A DNA stretch of 64,000 bases, taken from positions 51,446,171 to 51,510,170 of the forward strand of contig OX421961.1 of the NCBI GenBank assembly GCA_949128115.1. Reading direction: 5' to 3'. Source of the stretch: Anaspis maculata. Taxonomy: Eukaryota > Arthropoda > Insecta > Coleoptera > Scraptiidae. Made by a program: the position numbers and the translations under genes. The notes under the pieces were generated by a model. It was not told the origin of the DNA. It was given only the letters and a program-made list of their open reading frames with translations, and made no database searches. Shown here one piece after another: positions 36,978 through 47,660 of the stretch (position 1 is its first letter; every line of letters begins with the position of its first letter).

Positions 36978-39890
36978 AAAATGGAACAATCCTTGAGATG
37001 CAAGCCGACATAACAATTTTTGCACATAGAATTGGCTTTTTTATGGCATACCGCGCATCGCCGATGATTTTTCTCATGCTCATGAAAAAACTCATGCAAA
37101 TTTCTGGGTGGTTTCGAAGGTCATTTTCTTTGTCCTTTCATTGTTAGTTTCCAGCAGCTCTGTACTCATAGATCTTTGGAACTTTAGTTGATCGAGGTTT
37201 CCGCCATTATTTTTATTTAGTCGCCAAGATTTTTGCATAGTCATATCTATGCAGTGAGCAAATGGTGGAGAATACCATGTTTCCCTCTAGCTGAAACTCT
37301 GTATTGGCCTTGATTTTGATCATCACGATCTACACCGCCCATATTCTCGTAGTATGATTATATCAGTAGCGGTTGATCTACGTGCTACGATATGCTTTTT
37401 CTTCTGATCACGAGAACCTCGTCATTTCTCAAAATAGACAATAATGCCTAGCCGCAAAGCCCCAATCCAAAACTTGTAGCCCAAATTCGGCTCTGAGTTG
37501 CGCTTCTGGCAAATTGTTTGGTTCAATAAAATTTTCTTCTGCTGAATCTTCATCCGTATCGCACTCATCGTTTGTATTTTTGGGAAAAGAATTGCTATTT
37601 CTCCTGGAATATCTTCAATACATCCTTTTCGATTTCTTCCAGTAACTGTGCTATGGTAAGAGGTCTTTTCCAATAATAGGCCAGTCAAATAAGGAAAGCT
37701 GGAGGGAAAAAACTGTTGGAGTTTTGGAAATTTGACAGTAATGTCCGGTAAAGTGTACTGATAAACATACTAAAAGTCCCTAACTCTACCTATTGAGCTC
37801 GAGCCGCCATCTTGGAAAAATGGTCCTTCGATCCAGTTTTCTGCTTATATTGCGCTAATCATCAGACGTATTCAGTTAGGTTTCTTTAAAAATCAAGGCT
37901 ATAAAATTGTCTACAAAAATTGTTCCATACCGATTTTTCTCTCGTATCTACTGATATTAATTAAATTAAATTAACAAAAAAAAATTTTTTAAAAACGATT
38001 TTTTGCCTATGGCTAGAGATATTGTCTTCAAAATTTGTGAAGATGTTGGCAGTCTACATCAAAGCTAAACGTAACAGTTGAAATGGAAAAAAAAAATTGC
38101 GAAAATATTTTTTATTTAATTTTTTAAATTAAGCAAAAATTTGGTTTTCGAGTTTGACATTTCCAACAGGGCGGAGTAAAGGTTTCAATCGAACATCAAT
38201 CAGTTTTGATATTTACATATTGTAAGACAAGATTTCATCAGTATTGTGCCTTCACGAGCTTCTGGAATGCTCGATATGAATTAAACTGAAAGAATAATCG
38301 CTAAGTCCAAAAAGTGTTGTCGATTGGTTCTGAAGGAAACATTTCGAATCAAAAGACATCAGAAAAGGATATACAGAAGGTCCAAAGGTTATTCAACTGT
38401 ATATGACCCCCATATTGATGTGTCTTATCCAAAATAGTACAAAAGAATCAATCAAAATGGTCAAATCCACCCTGTATAACAAAAAGTGACGATACAAAAT
38501 GGAAGTAGTAAAGCATACCTGGTGCCAAAAATACATCCTTCACATTGCTGAAAAAAAGAACAAAATTGATCGATTTATTTGAAAGTTATTAGTCCTCAAA
38601 CTTGACTTTACAAATTTCAGCCAGTGAAATAGGGAAAAGTAGAGAGAAGCAACTGTCGGAGTTTCAGAAATTTGACAGGGATGTTCGCTAAGGTATACTA
38701 ATAAACATACTAAAAGTCCCCGCCAGTACCTGTTGCGCTTAAGCCGCCATCTTGAAATAATGGTCCTTCGATCAAATTTATTACCATTTTTCCAAGATGG
38801 CGGCTCGAGCACAACAGGTAGTGGCGGGGACTTTCAGTATGTTTATTAGAATACCTTGGCGAACATCCCTGTCAAATTTCTGAAACTCCGACATTTACTT
38901 CTCTCTACTTTTCCCTATTTCACTGGCTGAAATTTGTAAAGTCAAGTTTGAGGACTAATAACTTTCAAATAAATTGATCAATTTTGTTCTTTTTTTCAGC
39001 AATGTAAAGGCTGTATTTTTGGCACCAGGTATGCTTTATTACTTCCATTTTGTATCGTTACTTTTTGTTATACAGGGTGGATTTTAACATTTTGATTGAT
39101 TCTTTTGTACTATTTTGGATAAGGCACATCAATATGGGGCTCATATACAGTTGAATAACCTTTGGACCTCCTGTATATTCTTTGCTGATGTCTTTTGTTT
39201 CGAAATGTTTCCTTCATAACCAATCGACAACACTTTTTGGACTTAGCGATTATTCTTTCAGTTTAATTCATATCGAGCATTCCAGAAGCTCGTGAAGGCA
39301 CAATACTGATGAAATCTTGTCTTACAATATGTAAATATCAAAACTGATTTATGTTCGATTGAAACCTTCACTCCGCCCTGTTGGAAATGTCAAACTCGAA
39401 AATCAATATTTTGCTTAATTTGAAAAAAAAATTAAAAAATATTTTCGCAATTTGTTTTTCTATCTCAATTGCCACGTTTAGCTTTGATGTGGACTGCCAA
39501 CATCTTCACAAATTTTGGAGACAATATCTTTAGCCATAGGCGAAAAATCGCTTAATTTTTGTTTTTTTTTTTGTTAAGTTAATCAACATATACGAGAAAA
39601 AAGTCGGTATGAAACAATTTTTGTGGGCAATTTTATAGCCTTGATTTTTTATGACACTTAATTGAATATCTCTGATGATTAGCGGAATATGAGCAGAAAA
39701 TTGGATCGAAGGACCATTTTTCCAAGATGGCGGCTCGAGCTCAATAGGTAGAGTTGGGGACTTTTAGTATGTTCAACAGTACACCTTACCGGACACTACT
39801 GTCAAATTTCCAAAACTCCAACAGTTTTTTCCCTCAAACGGAAAAATTTGTTCTAATTTGACTGGCCTATAAGTGAAATAAAAACGACAT
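36978..39890 (-). pseudogene. piggyBac transposase pseudogene, core deleted
   Basis: Four parts are visible on the minus strand. An ATG at 39890 opens a frame cut by the 37679-39867 palindrome; removing that element plus one TA lets it continue into RPLTIAQLLEEIEKDVL (about 37615-37665). An acidic segment, DTDEDSAEENFIEP, lies near 37520-37560. MGGVDRDDQ, a hallmark of piggyBac transposases, starts at 37342. The C-terminal cysteine-rich zinc-binding domain (RRCAVCHKKAN, CKNCYVGLHLKDC, FHHT) lies at about 36975-37055. Frame changes and stops separate these parts and most of the catalytic DDD core is missing, so it cannot encode an active enzyme. Confidence 0.82.
37679..39867. mobile_element. 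2.2-kb palindromic element inside piggyBac gene
   Basis: It begins GGCCAGTCAAAT and ends ATTTGACTGGCC, with TA on both sides. The centre is at about 38773. A unit of about 160 bases, containing GCCGCCATCTTGG and TGGTCCTTCGATC, occurs four times: at the outer end and the inner end of each arm (near 37680, 38620, 38790, 39710). The element thus looks like a palindrome whose arms are themselves bounded by direct copies. It split the piggyBac transposase coding frame. Confidence 0.88.
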
Positions 39891-40337
39891 CATTGTAGTT
39901 GATAGTAGTGGATAGACCTACCGTCCTTTATAAAGGACACCGTTTTTTTGCACGGGACGGTTTGAAAAAAAATTTAAGTTTTGGTAGCAGGCAAGTTACT
40001 TGATCTTTGAAGTACCCAAATATAAAAAAAAACAATCATAAACTGCTATTAACAACAAAATATACCTACCTCTGGTTATTCATTGTAAAAGCCAACAACA
40101 AACAAAAGGGCACCATACAAACAAATTCAGTAATTATAACGAACTAGTGATATGTATGGGCTCTCAATACTTGAAGTTTGGTATGTAGTGACTGTATCTG
40201 TTTATACTAGTAGTAGCAGTTGATTATAGTGAAAAAAAACTTTTACCGTCCTTTATAAAGGACGGTCAGGCTATATGGATTAAGGACACCATATCATTTA
40301 TCCACCCCATAAAACTCATCTTTTCTTTCCCTTTACA

Positions 40338-41035
40338 AAGATATAAAACACTCGTAGCGTTTTTGTCAAAATAACCTGAAAAATTGAAGAAGTCATTTCT
40401 GGGGCAAATAAATCGAGTTACCGGCTCGGTTGCCATGCTCTCGTGGCATAATAATAATGGCATTCGGTTGCCATGGTCGGTTGATTTTGGAAAAAGTTGA
40501 GTTACATTCCGTTTTTATGTATTTGATAATGATAATAGATGATGATAAAACAAATACAAAACCAAGTATAACACAAAATAACATCGCAATAGCAATAAAC
40601 ATTTATAATTTACAATTACTCGAAATGGGGTCCATTTTGCGGGGAACGCTCAAAGATCAAATTTGTGGTGCATGACAGAACATCCCAAAGCAACCAAGAG
40701 CTGGAAGCAAGGAGCTGATATGCTCTGCATAGAGCAAAATGGACTCCAATTCGAACAATTGTAAATTATGAATGTTTATTGCTATTGCTATGTCATTTTG
40801 TGTTATACTTAGTTCTGTATTTGTTTTATTGTTATTTATTATCATTATCAAATACACAAAAACGGAATGTAACTCAACTTTTTCCAAAATCAACAGGCCA
40901 TAGCAACCAAATGTCATTGTTTATATGCCACAAGAGCATGGCAACCGAAGCGATAACTCGATTTTTTCGCCTCAGTAACAGTTTTTCCAATTTTCATAGG
41001 TTATTTTAACGAAAATGCTACAAGTGTTTTATATC
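40338..41035. repeat. Inverted repeat, arms about 0.3 kb
   Basis: The left arm begins with ATATAAAACACTCGTAGCG and the right arm ends with CGAAAATGCTACAAGTGTTT; the arms meet near 40680. TGCCATGCTCTCGTGGCATA (40431 on) and its counterpart near 40930 lie in the arms. No TA or other duplication was resolved at the ends. Confidence 0.75.
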
Positions 41036-41053
41036 TTTTATATTTTCGAAGAA

Positions 41054-42352
41054 TGTTATGAATCCCGTTTTAAAAAAAGAATGGACCAACTGAAACTTTT
41101 TACATCTCGGTTGGAAAAAATTAACTCACATATCGCCTACTACCTTTTGAAAAACTGTATATACGTTCCAAAAATGATATATTCTCTTCGTACCTGTGCA
41201 TTATGGAAATGTGGAAATTCACTAAATATTATGGATATTCATCTGAAATATACACTTAATTCAGTTATGAATGTCAATTTGACCGACATGCAATGGAAAC
41301 AATCCACATTACCGGTTGCTTTAAGTGGTTTAGGGATACGAAAAATGGCTGACATTGCCTTGCCAGCATTTCTAAGTTCTGTATTTGGTGCACACGATCT
41401 TGTGTCTACTCTTCTCCCTATTAAGGACAATGAAGTTTGTGTTCACCTACAACAAGTACACTTAGAGAGTTTGGAAAAATGGTCGTCAAGAAATACCACC
41501 ATCCCTGCAATCATGGACATTCAAAAAAGTTGGGACGATATAAATATGAAAAAAATTGTGGAAACTGAACTAAGACCAGAAACAACCGAAGATAAAGCTC
41601 GCTATTCGGCCTTATCATGTCCGGAGTCTGGCGGTGGCTGGCGGTCTGGCGGTCTGGCTTGATGGTTACAAGCGGTCCCATCAAAACATATCGGTACTTT
41701 GATGGACGACCAAGTGTTTCAATGTTGTATTGGATTACGCCTAGGATGTCAACTATATCAGCAACATGTCTGTCACTGTGGAGCACTAGTTGACGAATCT
41801 GGATTCCACGGTCTTTCCTGCATTAAATGCAAAGGAAGGTTATCCAGACATAACGAACTGAACCTGATCATTCAACGAGCACTAACGTCGATCCAGATCC
41901 AGTCAACTTTGGAACCCAACGGTTTGTCTCGCAACGACGGAAAAAGACCAGACGGCGTGACTTTGGCTCCCTGGTCTAAAAAACAACGATCATTGTGGGA
42001 TGTTACTTGTGTGGGTACCCTAGCACCATCACACCTCACACGAACATCTGTCAAAGCTGCTTCTGCTGCGGAACTTGCTTGCAAGCAGAAGCATGAAAAA
42101 TACTCAGATTTGAAAAACAACAATTTCCTTTTCATAGGACTAGCCTTTGAGACACTGGGGCCTTGGTGTGAAGATACAAAAAAATTTATAAATTTAATAG
42201 GGGGTTCCCTAAGAAAAAAATCTGGAGAATCGCGAGCTAGGGAATATCTCTCGCAGAGAATCTCAATTGCTGTGCAAAGAGGAAATGCTGCAAGCATTAG
42301 AGGAACTCTCCCAAATAATATGGGAATGGAAGAAATTTACAATTTATATTAA
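41054..42352 (+). pseudogene. 3' part of a reverse-transcriptase gene with endonuclease-like domain
   Basis: The frame encodes the region following an RT core in a family of retroelement proteins widespread in invertebrates and fish: a thumb-like part (YYLLKNCIYVPKMIYSLRT, TLPVALSGLGIRKMADIALP), then a Cys/His cluster (CHCGALVDESGFHGLSCIKC, 41769-41828), then KRPDGVTLAPW...WDVT (about 41943-42005), which resembles the PD-(D/E)xK core of restriction-like endonucleases, and SIAVQRGNAASIRGT at the end. An in-frame TGA at 41660-41662 lies in a small TGGCGG repeat expansion that probably caused the break. The RT palm (YxDD) is absent, so the element is 5'-truncated. The endonuclease-like reading is my inference. 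Confidence 0.75.
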
Positions 42353-42797
42353 TTACATATTACATATTAACCACTTTTTATCATATATGTACCTATACCT
42401 TATACTTCAATATACTTACGGAAGAGAAGATGAGTTTCATGAAGTCGATAAATGTCCATAAGTGTCCATAAGAAAAAATTAAGTCAACTGTCATATCTTA
42501 AAAGCTAGTAAGCGAAGGAAAAAATTATCAACGTCAGTCGATCAAGGACCTTGAAAAATGTCAAGATACCAATTTTCAAATTGATAGCTGTCATAATAAA
42601 GAAATGATTCGAAATTTTCGAATTCGGCATTTCTCAGTTTTTCTGGGATATTTCAGAAATGACAAAAGATATCTTGAATATCTTGAGATATTTGAGATAG
42701 TCATGAAATTGCGCAACTTTTTTTATAATTTAACCGACTTTCTATCTCTTACCGTTCCCGAGATACCAATAGTGAGCGTTGAAAAACGGGACACCTG

Positions 42798-44757
42798 TAT
42801 ACCTATCTGAATAACGTCCATCTTTCATTCTTTCTTGTTAAAATGTTAGCAATATAGTTGCTCTATTAATTTAGGTATCTATTTGTTCTTTATTTGTATA
42901 ATTTATTATTCATTTGTTGTTGCTTTATGCACCATTCATTTTACCAATGTTTCAGAAGTTTCTTTTATTGGGCGGAAGAGTTGATACAGTTGTAGATTAC
43001 TATATGCCACAAGACATTCTTCAATTATTGGCTTTGGGAATGAAAATAAGGGTAGGTGTTTCACGAATAGGCTCTCCGAAATAGTTTCCATCATCGGGTT
43101 CTCTACCACACTGTGCTGTTCACCAAACAGAACCAGATCCATTCCACTTGCCACAAGCGCAGACTTGTATATGATCAAAAGCACTAGAAATATGCCTATG
43201 TCAAATCAGTAACAACAGCACAAAAGTTCAAAGCACTTCACCAAACAAAAACGCTATAAACTTCACCAGAAGAAGCAGGGAAAAATTAACACTTGAACAA
43301 ACCAAATCTGACGCACCTGACAAGTGACCTCTGCAAGTGACAACTACTAACTACTGTTGGATACTAATTTTTCACAAAGATGCCCAGCTGCTCTGCCTAT
43401 GGTTCTGTACCTCAACATATAAGCAAGATATCGTGAGGAGGGAATTTCCTTGCATACATTCCCCAACCGTGCGCGACTCCCCTAACGATCCTCGATGTGG
43501 GTATCCTTCAGCAAAAGTATGAACTTTGATGGCGTGCAGTCAAGAATCACGTTTGTGTTCGTAACACATTTTTCAGTTCATTGCAGTTCACTTTCATCGT
43601 TTGTTCACATATTCTGCTGACACCTTGTGCACTCACACCATGGTAAGAAATCCTATATTCAATCTGAATTTGTCGTATCGTATCCACACATTCTTCACTG
43701 TCCGAATCACTCACGCTTGGTTCCCGAATATATCCTTTTCAGGTTCAAATTGAAAGGGTTTCATGCCTATCATAGTTATTATTGAATGTTATTGAGAGAC
43801 GATAACGTTTATCAAAAGTAACAACAGCAAGAACAAGACCATGCGATCATGAAAAGTGAAAATCCAGGTTGAAGCATTTGTCTATATTATGACGTTACGA
43901 TCATGTTTTCAAGCGTTTTATTGGCTGATCGAACTTTTATAGAAAAACTTTACGCCACACCACTAGAATTAACAAAATCAAGATATCTAGAATGATTGTA
44001 CTATGTAGATTTTTTGCACGCAATGGTACCTACGTAATATCAGGTACCAGTGTTACTGGTGATATTACTTTTCGCATTTCTAGCTATATCTACCTACTTA
44101 AGGTTTTAATACGGATCACAATATTTTGAATTTGCATGTTACCGGGCGGAAAGTAGGTAATCTGAAAGTTAAATTACAAGAATATGTTCTTCATTTGAAG
44201 TGTTGTAGCCAACTTGAACACGAGAATACCTTTCGGCGAGCAGTCGTATATATTCTGAAAGTTTTTGAAACTAGGCAAGTTTTAGGTAATGTACAGTTTA
44301 TATGCTGGAGGACGCAGAAACTTCGTTGTGGAAATAATGCTGTGTTTGCGTACAGACAGGTGTCTATACCTATACTTTCCAGATTACTCTGAGAGCGGTA
44401 GTAGCAGCAGCAGTAGGCGAGTAGCAGAAACGGTATAATAATGAAACATACCTAAACTTCGAGAAATTTCGAAAAAGTCAAGAGCTCCTAAGTAAACTAA
44501 TATGCGTGTTCTTCAGAGATAATTCAACTCAACTGTATAGCAGGGCGAGCTTTTTTATTTCCAATACGTGTGGCGGTTATGCACTCATTCTGCATTGTGG
44601 ATGTAACCTTAAATGATAGAAAATGGCTGTAACTGTAACATAAAATTTCGCATAAAATTAACGCTGCTGCTGAACTGAAAATACTGAAAGTAAGTATCAA
44701 CAACACAGGCAACAAACAACGCTCTATGTGACTGGAATGCATACAAGTTATAGTCCG
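42798..44757. other. Non-coding region, no recognised element
   Basis: No domain recognised. The minus frame at 42936-43184 (82 codons) has mixed composition but no identifiable homology. No long inverted repeat seen. Confidence 0.4.
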
Positions 44758-45309
44758 GGAGACGGACGCATGTTTAGTACCCCGATCGAGTTATGTTTTG
44801 AGACTATCATCTAGTTATATGTATCGAGAAAATATGTGCAACCATGGAATGGCAATCCTGCCTAAGTAGATCCTGCCGGAAATGCAATTACCTATGTAGG
44901 TAATTAAATAATTCAAAAATTGTAAAATACAACCCTCAAAATTTTTGCCAACAAATGTCAGTCCGATTGTTGATGGCACACAACAAGCACCCCCTTCACG
45001 CGCCCCTGTCAGAACTTACATGGTGCTGCTACACAACTATCGTTACGCATACGCAAAACTAGATGAGTTTCTAGCAGGGGCGCGTGAAGGGGGTGATTGT
45101 TGTGTGCCATCAACAATGTGACTGACATTTGTTAGCAAGAATTTTGAAGGATGTATTTTACAATTTTCAAATTATTTAATTAATTGCATTTCCGGCAGGA
45201 TTTACTTAGGCAGGATTGCCATTCCATGGTTGCACATTTTTTCTCGATACATAGATCATAGTCTCTACACATAACTCGATCGAGGTACTAAAACCGCGTC
45301 TGTCTCTCT
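44758..45309. mobile_element. Palindromic element, 0.55 kb
   Basis: The arms are inverted: the left runs from GAGACGGACGC through TGCAACCATGGAATGGCAAT and CACCCCCTTCACGCGCCCC-like sequence to a loop near 45040, and the right returns through GGGGCGCGTGAAGGGGGT and ATTGCCATTCCATGGTTGCA to GCGTCTGTCTC. No coding capacity; TA duplication not evident. Confidence 0.78.
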
Positions 45310-46750
45310 TACTATTACTGGATGAGTAGATGTAGATATACTTGCAAGTTGCTGGTATAGGATTGGGTACTAAAGCAGTTATGGTAGGCACTCACTAATA
45401 TTATGTTCTTTGAAGTTGGACAGAGCTTTGAATCATGTGAACTTTCTGGCACAGAACACAGATCGATTTTTAAGAGCACACATCAGAATAAAAGGGTCCT
45501 AATGCATGCTTTCGACAAGCCATTCGCCAGGAATCTGTAGGATGGTATGGAACAAACAGTTCAGTCATGCAAAGCGTACACCGATATAAATTCGGCAAAG
45601 ATAAATGGCACGCCTTGACGCCGGCGGTGTAAAATATGTCTCTGCTGATGTAGTAGAGGTCCTACTACCAAACATTGCTATACCTACGTACGTACCTATA
45701 CATTTTGTGAAAAGGGGCAGGGTGGTATGGAGGTTTTGGTATTGATTTCGTGCGGTTGGTGAATTTGAAACTGGTTCCAAATATTAATCAAACATCGGGG
45801 AGGCATTTGTATTAATGATTTCTGTTTGTGTTTTACGGCCCATTTGGCACCGCGATGAATATTAATTGCGCTGACAGTGGCCACCGTCGACACGTTTGTT
45901 CCACGATGATAAATCGATGGATGGAAAGAATAAAAGCATCAGTTGTCTTCCCAATCTACTTTATCGAATCCGAGGTAAATTTTGACCTGATGGATCTTGA
46001 TCGACCGTGATTGCTGGAATCGAGACAGGATATTGATAGAGCATCTAGAAAACTTTCGAGCGTTGACGTTCAAAGAAAACTGTACAAGCAAAGTGACGGA
46101 CTAAAAGAAGGGGGGGGGCGCGGTCCGCCCCGGGCCTCGGGGCCTCAATCCTTTATAAAAAATACTGCAAAAAAATTGGGATAAAATCCAAAAATTTCAT
46201 TTTTTCTCTCAATGGTCATTTTCTTCGCATATTACTTAGGTGAGAAACATTGTTTATTCACAATGAGTTACCAATCGATACATTCCTAACTTTTGAAAAG
46301 TTGGAAAGTGAATGATTCCTTGCAGGTTGGAAAATAATGTCACTTTCGGACCACGGGCGGAAAGTGACGTATGAAGAGAGGTGGTCTGATCTAAACAGCT
46401 GTCGCGAAGCGCGGAGTGTTGATGGATGCGTTGTTTGAAAACGTTGCCTATGCCTACCTGATGAAAATGTTTGACGCGAAAAACTTTAAATAAAGCCAAT
46501 TATTTGCATCTAAACTGGATCATTGTGAACTCGATTGTGAATAAAGCCCTATACATACCATGAAGTAAAGCGTCATTACAGCCTACGGGATTCTATCTCA
46601 GTATCTCACCTTGACATGCCTCGGTAATATATTGAATCCCTTGGCTGTAATAAGACGCTTTCCACCTCGGTATGTAACGTACTATTTCCTATTTTTTCTA
46701 TTTTAAAGTTACCTTGGCAGACCCCCTGACAACAGGTTTGGGGGCCTATA
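45310..46750. other. Non-coding region
   Basis: No gene recognised. A GC-rich word (GGCGCGGTCCGCCCCGGGCC near 46117) resembles fragments of other insect repeats; no pair of ends was found. The part 45780-46000 is repeat-free and could be conserved non-coding DNA. Confidence 0.35.
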
Positions 46751-47640
46751 CAGGGTGGTCCTCGTTTTATGTCATTAAATTTAAGGATCAATAGAAAATG
46801 AAAAATGAAGGGAACTTTCTTCAGAAAACATATTTGAGAAATGCCTAATAACAGAGATACAGCCCTTCAAAGTTGGAAATAAATAATCGTTTTTTCCGCA
46901 TAAGTTTTGAACCGTTCAACTGATTTCATTCAAAATAGAACCAAAGGTTTACTGAAGTTATCTCCGGTCGAACAATCATAACATGTTCCATAAAAAAGTT
47001 TCAGGAGCGTAGATATCAGGGGGTGTTCCTACCCCCCCCCCCCCTATTTCTCACTTTCCAGAACCCAAATTGTTTTTTCCTGAAAATTTTTCGTGTTTTG
47101 GAAAAGATTGTGGTTTATCAACTTAGAAATTCTAGAAAACCTATTTCAGCTGAGAAATCATGAGTTTCTTTGGATTTTAATTTTTAGACCTTTGAAAGTG
47201 GCGATTTCGGGATGTTTCCCAAAGTTTCAAACCCAAATATCTCCTAAACGAAGCCTCTAATCAAAATTTTGCAACAGTGATTTTTTTCTTCAAAATTGAA
47301 CGTAGAATTCAAAATTATGAACAGTTTTCAAAAATAACTGGGGAGGTGAAAAATAGGGGGAGAAAAGTAGGGTCACCCAAGTTCGTGGGTCACCCCCTGA
47401 TGTCTAAGCCCCTGAAACTTTTTTATGGAACATGTTATGATTGTTCGACAGGGGATAATTTCAGTGAACCTTTGGTTCTATTTATAATCAAATCGGTTGA
47501 ACGGTTCAAAAGTTATGCAAAAAAACGATTTTTCATTTCCAACTTTGAAGGGCTGTATCTCTGTTATTAGGCATTTCTCAAATATGTTTTCTGGAGAAAG
47601 TCCCTTTCATTTTTCATTTTCTATCGACCCTTGAATTTTA
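46751..47640. mobile_element. Foldback MITE, CAGGGTGG family (copy 2), right end degraded
   Basis: Begins CAGGGTGGTCCTCG after TA, as in copy 1, and follows the same arm sequence (AACAGAGATACAGCCCTTC near 46850 and its complement near 47550). A poly-C tract lies at about 47031-47044. The right terminus lacks CCACCCTG: the sequence departs after the CTATCGACCCTTGAATTT word. The start of the next element (47661) is only 20 bases away. Confidence 0.82.
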
Positions 47641-47660
47641 ATAAAGTACATTTTTATATA

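Larger units (their letters stand above)
36629..40279. mobile_element. piggyBac-like transposon remnant, TTAA duplication
   Basis: TTAA flanks both sides (36625-36628 and 40280-40283). The left terminus is CCCATATGGTCC and the right, read inward, TCCATATAGCCT, imperfect but recognisable as a short terminal repeat. The subterminal word CCTTTATAAAGGACGGT recurs at about 39924 and 40250, with a related AAAGGACGGTAGGG near 36770. A transposase pseudogene lies on the minus strand. The element is split by the 37679-39867 palindrome. Confidence 0.85.
36298..42797. mobile_element. Composite: mariner-type foldback enclosing nested elements
   Basis: Terminal arms of about 340 bp lie at 36298-36624 and 42460-42797, beginning CAGGGTGTCCCG and ending CGGGACACCTG, with TA on both sides. 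The arms match closely, including the GAGATACAGAGTCGGTT-type block and AATTTTTCAAATTGATAGCTGTCAT-like sequence inside. Between them lie a piggyBac remnant (36629-40279), an inverted repeat (40338-41035) and a reverse-transcriptase fragment (41054-42352). Whether the RT fragment was captured by a transposing unit or inserted later is open. Confidence 0.8.

Noticed and set aside
43330..43760. Possible diverged transposon remnant
   Set aside because: Some coding-like texture but no motif, ends or duplication could be identified.
46108..46140. GC-rich word resembling a hAT-type or rDNA-like fragment
   Set aside because: No paired end or target duplication was found, and the word is too short to identify.
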